From Nitrospira sp. (lineage in GTDB: Bacteria > Nitrospirota > Nitrospiria > Nitrospirales > Nitrospiraceae), in NCBI GenBank assembly GCA_024998565.1, contig JACOEM010000001.1:310001-374000 (forward strand): a DNA stretch of 64,000 nucleotides, read 5' to 3'. The translations under genes and the position numbers were made by a program. The first letter of the stretch is position 1, and each line of letters starts with the position of its first letter. The notes below the pieces were generated by a model. The model did not search any database and had not been told where the DNA came from. It saw nothing but the letters and a program-made list of their open reading frames with translations. Shown piece after piece: positions 36,586 through 43,510 of the stretch.

Positions 36586-36945
36586 CTACAATGCCCCGTC
36601 CTGGTCGGCCTCATCGGCCGACTCCTCGTCACTCTCGTCCGGTGCTCGATCGTCCGATGACTGTTTCACAGGCCTGCTGTCGGAAACGGCCGTCACGCGC
36701 TGGCTGAACTTTCTCTGCTTTGTGCCATACAGCAGGTTCGGCGGCGGGCTCCGGCGATTCTTCAGGATGACCGGGTCGAGCACCTCGCCGCACATCGTGC
36801 AATGCCATGCCGTAATATCGATCTGACCGGTATCATCGAGCAAATCGATGTAGTGCTGTGTCAACAACAATCCTCCGCAGCGCGGACAGATGTGATGCCC
36901 GGGCTGCGGAGTGGAGAGAGATTCTGGTGTCCCATGTGTTTCCAT
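36586..36945 (-). CDS. Zinc-ribbon protein with acidic tail
   Basis: A 119-residue protein with two CxxC knuckles, CPRCGGLLLTQHYIDLLDD and HCTMCGEVLDPVILKNR, which should bind one zinc ion. The C-terminal part is hydrophilic and strongly acidic (Asp/Glu/Ser-rich, near SDDRAPDESDEESADE). It is related to the zinc-ribbon protein at 40747-41043: spacing and the DPVI-NR ending are shared. Start is the ATG at 36945; the frame is open upstream but without family-like residues. Such small proteins may act as adaptors for transcription or as structural proteins; nothing more specific can be said. Confidence 0.72.
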   Translation of the reverse strand: METHGTPESLSTPQPGHHICPRCGGLLLTQHYIDLLDDTGQIDITAWHCTMCGEVLDPVILKNRRSPPPNLLYGTKQRKFSQRVTAVSDSRPVKQSSDDRAPDESDEESADEADQDGAL

Positions 36946-37036
36946 TGGAACCCCCGACTGGGAAAAAAATGGACGACCACGAACTGAACCGGGCCCACTG
37001 CATGCGACTGCTCCCGTTCCGGCGCCCACCCATGCC

Positions 37037-37168
37037 CTATCGCACCCGTGACCTTGCCGGCCGAGCCGACCGCACCACCGCATAGGCAGCTCGCCGCTGC
37101 CTGGCGAACAGGGCCGTCCCGATGCTCATCACTATTGCCGCGATACCATATGCGAACATCTGCGTCAT
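37037..37168 (-). CDS. Small membrane protein (43 residues)
   Basis: A short ORF from the ATG at 37168 to a TAG, with an ideal AGGAGG site six bases before the start. It encodes one hydrophobic segment (MFAYGIAAIVMSIGTALFA) followed by a strongly basic tail (many Arg), the layout of a single-pass protein with a cytoplasmic positive end. It fills most of the gap between the FGE-fold gene at 37357 and the zinc-ribbon gene. No family is recognised. Support is the ribosome binding site, the helix and the operon position. Confidence 0.6.
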   Translation of the reverse strand: MTQMFAYGIAAIVMSIGTALFARQRRAAYAVVRSARPARSRVR

Positions 37169-37356
37169 GAATGCCTCCTGATCGTGGCGCCTGGGGGCGC
37201 CGTACATTCTGCTGGTTATCCGATGGTTCGCTGAGGGGACGGATTCCTCCGAAGGAAGAACCCGCCCTCCTCAACGGGAGGCCGCGTGCGGAGTCGCGGT
37301 ACCTCCTGACAGTCACTGCTTCGGACCGGCCTCGCTTCCTCACGCCTGCACATGGC

Positions 37357-38187
37357 TCATTTCGCTGTCTCTCCACCCCGGACACACCGGAATCCGGTGC
37401 CATGCGTCTGCAGCGCGAATCCTCCTCGTCCCCGTGCCGTGGCGGTAATATCCGACTGGGGACTGTGCCACGACCCTCCACGAATCACCCGGACGATCCC
37501 CTTGTCGGGGCCTTGCGGGTTCCTATCTGGAGCATTCGCGTAATAGTCGGGGGCGTACCAATCCTGCACCCATTCCCGTGCGTTGCCGGACATATCCTTG
37601 ATGCCGTATGGAGAATCCCCTCCGGACAGCGAACCGACGGCATACAATGTCTTGTCGTCGACCCACTCCCGGTCGAAGTTCGCCCGGGTCGGACTCGGGG
37701 TTTCGTTCCCCCACGGGAACATCCGGCCATCGGTGCCGCGTGCGGCCTTCTCCCACTCCGCTTCGGTGGGCAGCCGCTTCTTGGCCCACGCGCAATAGGC
37801 TTTGGCGTCGTACCACGTCACCTGCACAACCGGCAGCTGCTCGATCCCTTTGGCCGAGACCAAGACCCCGGTGCCATAGGGATTCGGCGGGCTGCGATGA
37901 CCGGTGGCGGCGACAAACGCCATGTAGCGCTCATTGGTCACTTCCACCTGATCGATGGCGAACGTATCGACATGAACCGACCGTTGCGGCCACTCGTCGG
38001 CCCGCCCCTTGGGATTCTCACTGCCCATCAAAAACGGTCCGCCCGGCACGGTGACCATCGGAACCGGATCCAGCTCCTTGAGAGTCGGCGCCGCGAGCAC
38101 AGGTGTCAGGGCGACCGCACAGGTTGCCGTCACGAACAGGCTCATGCATCTCCACCTGGTTCTTCTCCTGGTCAAACCTTGAGTCAT
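37357..38187 (-). CDS. Exported sulfatase-modifying-factor (FGE-fold) protein, copy 1
   Basis: A 276-residue protein with a signal peptide (SLFVTATCAVALTPVLA) and one FGE-sulfatase domain. Domain marks are MVTVPGGPFLMGSENPKG, RLPTEAEWEKAARG, MFPWGNE, MSGNAREWVQDWY, RVIRGGSWHSP and a final GFRCVR. True formylglycine-generating enzymes carry a catalytic Cys pair in the R-C-R-type segment before the end; here that region reads DITATARGRGGFALQTHG with no Cys, so it is unlikely to oxidise sulfatase cysteines. It overlaps the SmbP-like gene by ATGA. Probable role: periplasmic binding or structural protein, unknown. Confidence 0.82.
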   Translation of the reverse strand: MTQGLTRRRTRWRCMSLFVTATCAVALTPVLAAPTLKELDPVPMVTVPGGPFLMGSENPKGRADEWPQRSVHVDTFAIDQVEVTNERYMAFVAATGHRSPPNPYGTGVLVSAKGIEQLPVVQVTWYDAKAYCAWAKKRLPTEAEWEKAARGTDGRMFPWGNETPSPTRANFDREWVDDKTLYAVGSLSGGDSPYGIKDMSGNAREWVQDWYAPDYYANAPDRNPQGPDKGIVRVIRGGSWHSPQSDITATARGRGGFALQTHGTGFRCVRGGETAK

Positions 38188-38552
38188 TTCTTCTGCTCCT
38201 TGCTCCCCGCGATTGCCTGGGCCGTATGAATCTTGATCTCACCGACAAGCCGTTCCACCTTACCCGTGTCTCCCCGGTCGGCCGCCTCCTGCGCCTGTGT
38301 CACAAGGGTTCTGGCTTCATGCAGATGATGTTCGATCTGCGCCTGCAGATCAGGCGATGCCACGGTGCCCCCCAGGGCCGCGCGGTGATACACCTCCCAC
38401 GCGTGATCCACGCTGTGTTCCGCCTCATGCACCATCTGGAGTTTTTCCGGATGGGGGTGGCGGCTGGCATCGATCGGACCGGCTTGGAGATCCGCCGTCA
38501 TCAAGAGCGCGCTGAATCCGCCGACCAGTGTGATCATCGTGCTGTACGTCAT
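38184..38552 (-). CDS. Periplasmic helical His-rich protein, SmbP-like
   Basis: A 122-residue protein with a signal peptide ending near LQAG. The mature part is almost entirely helical and rich in His and Glu (HPHPEKLQMVHEAEHSVDHAW, IEHHLHEARTLVTQAQEAADRG). This resembles the small metal-binding protein SmbP of Nitrosomonas europaea in layout and composition, so copper, nickel or cobalt binding is plausible. It lies between two FGE-fold genes and overlaps one by ATGA. Homology to SmbP is my impression only; the alternative is a generic helical-bundle periplasmic protein. Confidence 0.68.
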   Translation of the reverse strand: MTYSTMITLVGGFSALLMTADLQAGPIDASRHPHPEKLQMVHEAEHSVDHAWEVYHRAALGGTVASPDLQAQIEHHLHEARTLVTQAQEAADRGDTGKVERLVGEIKIHTAQAIAGSKEQKK

Positions 38553-38604
38553 GCCTCTGCCTCCGTCGGGTGAATGGCGGGCCGGCCCCTCCCGCCCTGT
38601 GCAC

Positions 38605-39663
38605 TCATCGCTGCTTCATCGACTGTTCGATGAGAGGTCGCAGCTCCAACAATTCAATGTTCGCCGGATCCATGGCCAAACCCCGGCTGACTGCCTGCTG
38701 GGCCTCGCTGAAGCGTTCCCGCCCCATTTCCACCAGCGCGGTGATGTAGCTGTCCCTGATGCGCTGCTCCCAGTCAGCCGGAGCCGCTTTGGCGCACCGG
38801 AAACCGAGGCCGACGCCGTAACTGTTATTGAGCGGATGATTCCAGAACCGGTGCGTCGAGCGAATCGTGCCTTCCGGTGCGATCCACGAGCCGCCGCGGA
38901 TGACGCGCTTCTCGCCGACGGTCAAGCGGTCTACGTAGGTTCCCGTTCCACCGATCCACAAGGGTTTTTCCGGACCGGTGGGGTTCACCATGGTTTCGAG
39001 TCGCCCGTAGTATTTCGGGTCATACCAGTCGCCGACCCATTCGAAGACATTGCCCGCCATGTTGTACACGCCGTAGTAGCTGGCGCCCTCCGGATGAGAA
39101 TCCACCGGCAAGGTCGCATCATGATGCCTGTCATAATTGGCCTTGTTGGAATCGAAGTCGTTGCCCCAGGGATAGAGGTTGCCGTGCGGGCCGCGGGCCG
39201 CCTTTTCCCATTCGGCTTCGGTGGGCAACCGCTTCCCGCGATACTCGCAGTAGGTTTTGGCGTCGATCCAGTTGACGCCCACCACCGGCTGCTGAGGCTT
39301 ATTCAAGCGCGGATCGTCCCAGTAGGCCGGCGCCGGATGACCGGTCGCCTTGATGAAGGCGCCATAGTCCTTGTTCGACACCTCGTACTTGTCGATCAGA
39401 TAGGAATCCAGGAACACCATATGCGCCGGCCCCTCATCGTTGAACGCTTCGGCAGACAAAGGCGTCTTCATTCGTTTGTCGTACAGCGTCAGCCGGCGAC
39501 CGGAATCCGCCGGTGGAGCCTTGTCTAATCCCATGATCGACGGTCCTTGTCCCACGTAGACCATATCCGCGGGAATGATGGAATCCTCCGCCTGCGCCGT
39601 CGCGGCCATGACGGCGACGGTCATGATCAGTCCTGCCCTGACTACGTTCCCCATTGTCTTCAT
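38605..39663 (-). CDS. Exported FGE-fold protein with C-terminal helical (TPR-like) extension, copy 2
   Basis: A 352-residue protein from the ATG at 39663 with a GGAGG site and a signal peptide. The FGE-sulfatase domain has HMVFLDSYLIDKYEVSNKDYG, RLPTEAEWEKAARG, NLYPWGNDF, MAGNVFEWVGDWYDP, RVIRGGSWIAP and GLGFRCAK. The segment that carries the catalytic Cys pair in true formylglycine-generating enzymes reads RSTHRFWNHPLNNSYGVG and lacks it. About 45 C-terminal residues form a helical TPR-like tail (EMGRERFSEAQQAVSRGLAMDP). It is close to copy 3 in sequence, so the two are probably tandem duplicates. Confidence 0.83.
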   Translation of the reverse strand: MKTMGNVVRAGLIMTVAVMAATAQAEDSIIPADMVYVGQGPSIMGLDKAPPADSGRRLTLYDKRMKTPLSAEAFNDEGPAHMVFLDSYLIDKYEVSNKDYGAFIKATGHPAPAYWDDPRLNKPQQPVVGVNWIDAKTYCEYRGKRLPTEAEWEKAARGPHGNLYPWGNDFDSNKANYDRHHDATLPVDSHPEGASYYGVYNMAGNVFEWVGDWYDPKYYGRLETMVNPTGPEKPLWIGGTGTYVDRLTVGEKRVIRGGSWIAPEGTIRSTHRFWNHPLNNSYGVGLGFRCAKAAPADWEQRIRDSYITALVEMGRERFSEAQQAVSRGLAMDPANIELLELRPLIEQSMKQR

Positions 39664-39726
39664 GCTATACCTCCTGCGCTGAGGGCCGGGTCGGGGACGG
39701 TCAGCCGCCCCCTCCACGGCTACGTG

Positions 39727-40689
39727 CTACTTCTTCATGCTCTTCTTGATGAGATCGCGAGTGGCCAGATACTCTTTGTTGTCGGGATCCGCCGCCAGAG
39801 CCTTCTCGATAGAGGCGAGGGCGTCGGCATTCTTCTCCGCTCCCATGCCTACAAGCGCCTGAATGAAGGCATCCCGCCCGGCTTGAGCGGCCTCGTCGGA
39901 CGCCACGCTGGCCGACTTCGCGCAACGGAAACCCAGCCCGACGCCGTAGGAGTTATTCTCGGGCTGATTCCAGAACCGGTGGCTGGTGTGCAGCGAGGTT
40001 TCCGGAGCCAGCCAGGACCCGCCACGCAACACCTTCACCGGCCCTTGATTCGCGAAGTTGTAGCCCTTCTCGGCGCCACGGGGATTCAACGCATTGCTGG
40101 TGCGGTAATATTTCGGATCGTACCAGTCGTCCACCCACTCGAAGACATTGCCCGCCATGTTGTACACACCATACCCGCTCACCCCTTCAGGATAGGAGTC
40201 CACCGGCGTGGTGCGTCCCACATTCTGTCCATAGTTGGCCTTCTTCGGATCGAGGTGATGTCCCCACGGGTAGTGGTTGTCTCCCTCCGGACCCTTGGCA
40301 GCCTTTTCCCATTCCGCCTCGGTGGGCAACCGCTTGCCGTCCCACTTGCAAAAGGCGTTGGCGTCCGTCCAACTCACTCCGACGACCGGTTGCTCGGGCT
40401 TGCTGAGCCGCGGATCGTCCCAGTAGGCCGGCGCCGGATGACCGGTCGCCCGCATGAACTCCTTGTACCGCGCGTTTGACGTCTCGAACTTGTCGATCAG
40501 GTACGCATCCAGCACCACCTGGTGCCTCACCTCATCGGAATGTTCGTTGCTGCCCATGGTGAACTCGCCGCTGGGGATGAGGACCATGTCTTTATGGTCG
40601 CCGGCTGCCTTCGCCGACACGGCCATCGACATGGATCCAGCCACGAGCATCGCTCCTATTCCAATTTGTAGACCTGTGTGCCTCCGCAT
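39727..40689 (-). CDS. Exported FGE-fold protein with TPR-like tail, copy 3
   Basis: A 320-residue protein with a signal peptide ending near VSAKA and a GGAGG site before the ATG at 40689. FGE domain motifs are MVLIPSGEFTMGSNEHSDEV, RLPTEAEWEKAAKG, HYPWGHHLD, MAGNVFEWVDDWYDP, KVLRGGSWLAP and GLGFRCAK. The region HTSHRFWNQPENNSYGVG replaces the catalytic-Cys segment. The C-terminal tail (ASIEKALAADPDNKEYLATRD) looks like one TPR unit. It shares long near-identical stretches with copy 2 (for example TGHPAPAYWDDPRL). It is the second gene after the divergent promoter. Confidence 0.84.
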   Translation of the reverse strand: MRRHTGLQIGIGAMLVAGSMSMAVSAKAAGDHKDMVLIPSGEFTMGSNEHSDEVRHQVVLDAYLIDKFETSNARYKEFMRATGHPAPAYWDDPRLSKPEQPVVGVSWTDANAFCKWDGKRLPTEAEWEKAAKGPEGDNHYPWGHHLDPKKANYGQNVGRTTPVDSYPEGVSGYGVYNMAGNVFEWVDDWYDPKYYRTSNALNPRGAEKGYNFANQGPVKVLRGGSWLAPETSLHTSHRFWNQPENNSYGVGLGFRCAKSASVASDEAAQAGRDAFIQALVGMGAEKNADALASIEKALAADPDNKEYLATRDLIKKSMKK

Positions 40690-40746
40690 GAGAAACCTCC
40701 TTGGTTGAGAACCCTGACAGACCCCCCGGTGGGGTCACGATTGTTG

Positions 40747-41043
40747 CTAAACAGAGACCTGGCCCTGGAGGACCGGCTTCGACGTACTCATCTCCCGCAC
40801 TGCGCCGGCAGCCTGCTGCAGGTACCGGTTCCACCGAATGACCGGATCGACGACATCCCCGCATTGCACACAACGCGAAGTGGTGCTATCGAGCCCGCTG
40901 GCTCCGTTCAACAGGTCCGTGCAGAAATCACGAACCATTAGTCCGCCGCATCGCAGGCAGCTCGACTCCTGCTGAACAGTCAGGATCTGTCTCCGGATGT
41001 CACTCAGTCCCACAGTTCCTTCCATTGTCTTTGTGGTCGCCAT
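40747..41043 (-). CDS. Zinc-ribbon protein, first gene of the minus-strand array
   Basis: A 98-residue protein from the ATG at 41043, with GAGGAG seven bases upstream. Two CxxC knuckles (CLRCGGLMVRDFCTDLLN and RCVQCGDVVDPVIRWNR) form a probable zinc ribbon. It is paralogous to the gene at 36586-36945. Being the promoter-proximal gene opposite the B12-type regulator, it could be a regulatory accessory, but nothing in the sequence proves this. The leading residues are polar and the C-terminal tail is short. Confidence 0.75.
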   Translation of the reverse strand: MATTKTMEGTVGLSDIRRQILTVQQESSCLRCGGLMVRDFCTDLLNGASGLDSTTSRCVQCGDVVDPVIRWNRYLQQAAGAVREMSTSKPVLQGQVSV

Positions 41044-41063
41044 GATCACTCCTCGCATGTTCA

Positions 41064-41157
41064 TGTCCAATGTTTGCAACCTCTATGTCCAATGTTTAAC
41101 CTCTTTTGTCCAATGTGTCAATAGTTATTTTAATAAATATTTGACAAACATTGGACA
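41064..41157. promoter_or_regulatory. Four-copy operator in the divergent regulator/array promoter region
   Basis: TGTCCAATGT occurs at 41064-41073, 41086-41095 and 41107-41116, and its exact inverse ACATTGGACA at 41148-41157. Spacings are 22, 21 and 41 bases, close to whole multiples of two helical turns, so all copies face one side of the DNA. Copies lie in the spacer of both divergent promoters. This is what a multimeric MerR/CarH-type repressor operator would look like; the binding protein is inferred to be the product of the gene at 41181. Confidence 0.75.
41093..41121 (-). promoter_or_regulatory. Promoter of the minus-strand array
   Basis: Read on the minus strand, TTGACA (41121-41116) and TAAACA (41098-41093) are separated by 17 bases, giving a start point near 41086. 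A copy of the 10-base ACATTGGACA sequence lies in the spacer and another overlaps the -10 box. The minus-strand gene begins at 41043. Confidence 0.65.
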
Positions 41158-41169
41158 CAACCATATACT
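41141..41169 (+). promoter_or_regulatory. Promoter of the CarH/LitR-like regulator gene
   Basis: TTGACA at 41141-41146 and TATACT at 41164-41169 are 17 bases apart, nearly the consensus. The operator copy ACATTGGACA fills the spacer. Transcription should start near 41176, only about five bases before the ATG at 41181, so the message would be almost leaderless. Confidence 0.7.
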
Positions 41170-41180
41170 TGGGATCAACA

Positions 41181-42098
41181 ATGAATACGCACAGAATTCA
41201 TAGGGTTGCGAAGCTCACCGGTCTGAGTCGCGATGTGATTCGAGTGTGGGAGCGCCGATTTGGCCTGCTGAAACCGACACGAGGCGCGAATCGCTATCGC
41301 AATTATTCGGATGAAGATGTGGCCTTGCTGCGCTATCTGAAGCAGCAATTGGATGCGGGAGCTTCAATCGGTGATCTCGCCAGGCTGGGGCGTGAGGAGT
41401 TGATTGCCCTCTTGCGCGCGGAAGCGCCGCGCACCGCCGCGGTGGACAATACGTTCGACCGACTCTTGCGGGAACTGCTCTCGGCCTTGGAACCATTCGA
41501 CCGCGTCACATTCGAGAAACGCTTGAACGGCGCGGTCGCAGTCGTCCCGTTTGAAGAGGCACTCCACGGAATTCTGCTCCCGCTGCAGGAACGCGTCGGA
41601 GACCTGTGGCACAGCGGGCGCATCAGTATCGCCCTCGAACATTACGTGACCAGCCAAATTGAACAAAAACTGTATGCGGCCATGAATCAATTGCCGGTGG
41701 CGGAATTCGGCGCGAAAGTCGTCGTGGCCTGCCCGCCCGGTGAGGAGCACGACATTGCGGCATTGGCAGTCGCCTACCGTTGCCGCGTGCGTGGATGCCG
41801 GGTCTACTACTTAGGAGCCAACGTGCCGATCTCCTCCCTCGGCAGGCTCTGCAGGGAGGTCGCCCCGGATCTGGCCATCCTGTCGTTGACCCTGGTGCTG
41901 CAGGAAGGAAACGCCGCGGAATTGATTCACTCGCTCGCAGAGGAATTGAAACCCGTTACCACGGTCATGGCCGGCGGCCATGGCGCGCGCGTGATGCGCG
42001 ATCAGTTTGCGCAATACGGCATCGATGTCCTGGATACCTTCAGCGAGTTGGACGAAGTGCTGGATCGATTCACCCGGCGATTTACGATCCCGGGATGA
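41181..42098 (+). CDS. carH: MerR-family regulator with B12-binding domain (CarH/LitR-type photoreceptor)
   Basis: A 305-residue regulator. Residues 1-70 are a MerR winged helix (RVAKLTGLSRDVIRVWERRFGLLKPTR). A four-helix B12 cap follows (about 90-170) with W143 and E153-H154, i.e. the W-x9-EH motif that contacts the upper face of adenosylcobalamin in CarH. A Rossmann B12-binding domain (about 175-300) has E188-E189-H190, matching the ExH lower-ligand histidine. In the known family, AdoCbl drives tetramer assembly and repression in the dark; light breaks the Co-C bond and releases DNA. Start is the ATG at 41181; an upstream TTG at 41151 lies inside the promoter. It is divergent from the 23-gene array, which includes photolyase and cfa, typical targets. 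Confidence 0.9.
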   Translation: MNTHRIHRVAKLTGLSRDVIRVWERRFGLLKPTRGANRYRNYSDEDVALLRYLKQQLDAGASIGDLARLGREELIALLRAEAPRTAAVDNTFDRLLRELLSALEPFDRVTFEKRLNGAVAVVPFEEALHGILLPLQERVGDLWHSGRISIALEHYVTSQIEQKLYAAMNQLPVAEFGAKVVVACPPGEEHDIAALAVAYRCRVRGCRVYYLGANVPISSLGRLCREVAPDLAILSLTLVLQEGNAAELIHSLAEELKPVTTVMAGGHGARVMRDQFAQYGIDVLDTFSELDEVLDRFTRRFTIPG

Positions 42099-42116
42099 CA
42101 GAAAGGCACCGTTCGG

Positions 42117-42533
42117 ATGGCTCTCTATCCACTCACCGTGTTCTACGACGGAGCCTGTCCCATTTGCGCCCGAGAAATGGCGCTGATGAAGCGTCTGGAT
42201 AGGACGCAACGCCTCACCCTGCTCGACTTCTCTCTTGCCGACTTCAATGCCGCACCGGCCGGCCTGGCTGTCACGGATCTGAGCACAGTGATCCACGCCC
42301 AGTGGGCGGACGGCACCGTCATCACGGGCGTCGAGGTCTTCCGTGCGATTTGGGAGGCGATCGGTCTGAGATTCCTGTCTCGCCTCAGTCGGCTCCCGTT
42401 GGTTGCCCCACTCATGGTGACGGCCTACGGGTGGTTTGCCAGAAACCGGCTTTGGCTCACGGGCCGCAGCAATGCCTGTCCTCGAAATGCCTGCGCCGCA
42501 GCTTCCCCCGCGTCATTGCGAGCCCCGCAATAA
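42117..42533 (+). CDS. DCC-family (DUF393) thiol-disulfide oxidoreductase-like protein
   Basis: A 138-residue protein with the family signature FYDGACPICAREM near residue 10, giving a thioredoxin-like CxxC. Later segments (FRAIWEAIGLRFLSRL, YGWFARNRLWL) also fit DUF393. It begins 18 bases after the regulator gene and is probably on the same transcript. DCC proteins occur in LitR/photolyase neighbourhoods in other bacteria (recollection), but their activity is untested. The last 25 residues are Ala/Pro-rich with two further cysteines. Confidence 0.85.
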   Translation: MALYPLTVFYDGACPICAREMALMKRLDRTQRLTLLDFSLADFNAAPAGLAVTDLSTVIHAQWADGTVITGVEVFRAIWEAIGLRFLSRLSRLPLVAPLMVTAYGWFARNRLWLTGRSNACPRNACAAASPASLRAPQ

Positions 42534-42949
42534 TCCGCCTCCTCTCGTTTCCCGCACCCCGATCATGACGGAGCACAACGGAGCCACGAGGCCCGGATCA
42601 AGCCTTCGTTCCTAGACCGTACACGTTCATCTATCTCGACAGACCTTGAGAGGGAGCACGGCGCAACGAGCGGTTCGTCGAGTCAGTCCCAGTCGGTCGA
42701 ACCTCACCTCGCGCGAAGGAAAAGTCTGACAGCGGCGCCCTACACATCCATCCGAACCTCACCCAACAGCACTAACCATCACGAACCGCCATGCCTGGGT
42801 AATTGCCTAGTGTCTACCTGAGAGCTCCCTTGCTGACAATTTCCAAGGAGATGCTACTGTTATGCAGAACGTCGTCCTGGTGCGAGACAGCGTCACCAGA
42901 ATCATCGAGGACAGAACCGCCGCTTCACGTCACATTCATCCGTTTCAGC
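42534..42949. other. Intergenic stretch, nothing assigned
   Basis: About 416 bases between the DCC gene and the FliL-like gene. Short open frames here lack binding sites or recognisable residues. I see no strong terminator, promoter or repeat. Confidence 0.5.
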
Positions 42950-43411
42950 ATGACATTACGCGTCAGCCTCATCGTGCTGTTCAGCATCGCCGCCATCCTG
43001 CTCCTGGTAGGCTATTTGGCGAGCCAGTACCATCCGGACCTCCTGCCGCATACGTTCTCGTTGCAAACCGCTCCTCCCGATCCCTCACAGGGGCAGCCAG
43101 GTGTGACCATCAACCTGCCGCCCGTCGTCGCGCCCGTGGATGACGGCCAACGCTACTATTACGTCCAAGTCAATTTGGCCTTGGAGCTTGATCGCTCGGG
43201 GACCGCCGGATTGATCCAGGCCCGCCACGACGCGATCGATCGGCAGGTGATGGAAATTCTTCACACCTATGCCGTCAGCGATCTCCGTGCGTCCGGGCAG
43301 CGACCGGCCTTGCGAGCAGACATTCGACGCGGCATCAACAAATTGCTTCCCAAAGGACAGGTCCAGAATGTCTACATTACCAACTGGTTGATAACCCCCG
43401 TCGGGTACTGA
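42950..43411 (+). CDS. FliL-like single-pass membrane protein
   Basis: A 153-residue protein from the ATG at 42950: one N-terminal transmembrane helix (SLIVLFSIAAILLLVGYLA) and a periplasmic domain with the FliL pattern (YYYVQVNLALELD, DAIDRQVMEILHTYAVSDLR, LRADIRRGINKLLPKGQVQNVYITNWLI). FliL supports the flagellar stator. No other flagellar gene is in this window, so it may be an orphan or a FliL-domain protein with another partner. The frame is open upstream to 42803, but those residues do not look coding. Confidence 0.75.
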   Translation: MTLRVSLIVLFSIAAILLLVGYLASQYHPDLLPHTFSLQTAPPDPSQGQPGVTINLPPVVAPVDDGQRYYYVQVNLALELDRSGTAGLIQARHDAIDRQVMEILHTYAVSDLRASGQRPALRADIRRGINKLLPKGQVQNVYITNWLITPVGY

Positions 43412-43510
43412 CCCGCTTCCGCAAGAACTACGCTTGCCGACAGATCGACCTTCACACTCTGGTGCTGCTGAAAGACTGAGACAGCCAGTCCGGATGAAAC
43501 CCGGCGTGCG

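Noticed and set aside
37175-37290. GGCGCC and TTCCTCC/GGAGGAA-type short palindromes as operators of the array
   Set aside because: They are short GC-rich palindromes unlike the ACATTGGACA sites and have no promoter next to them.
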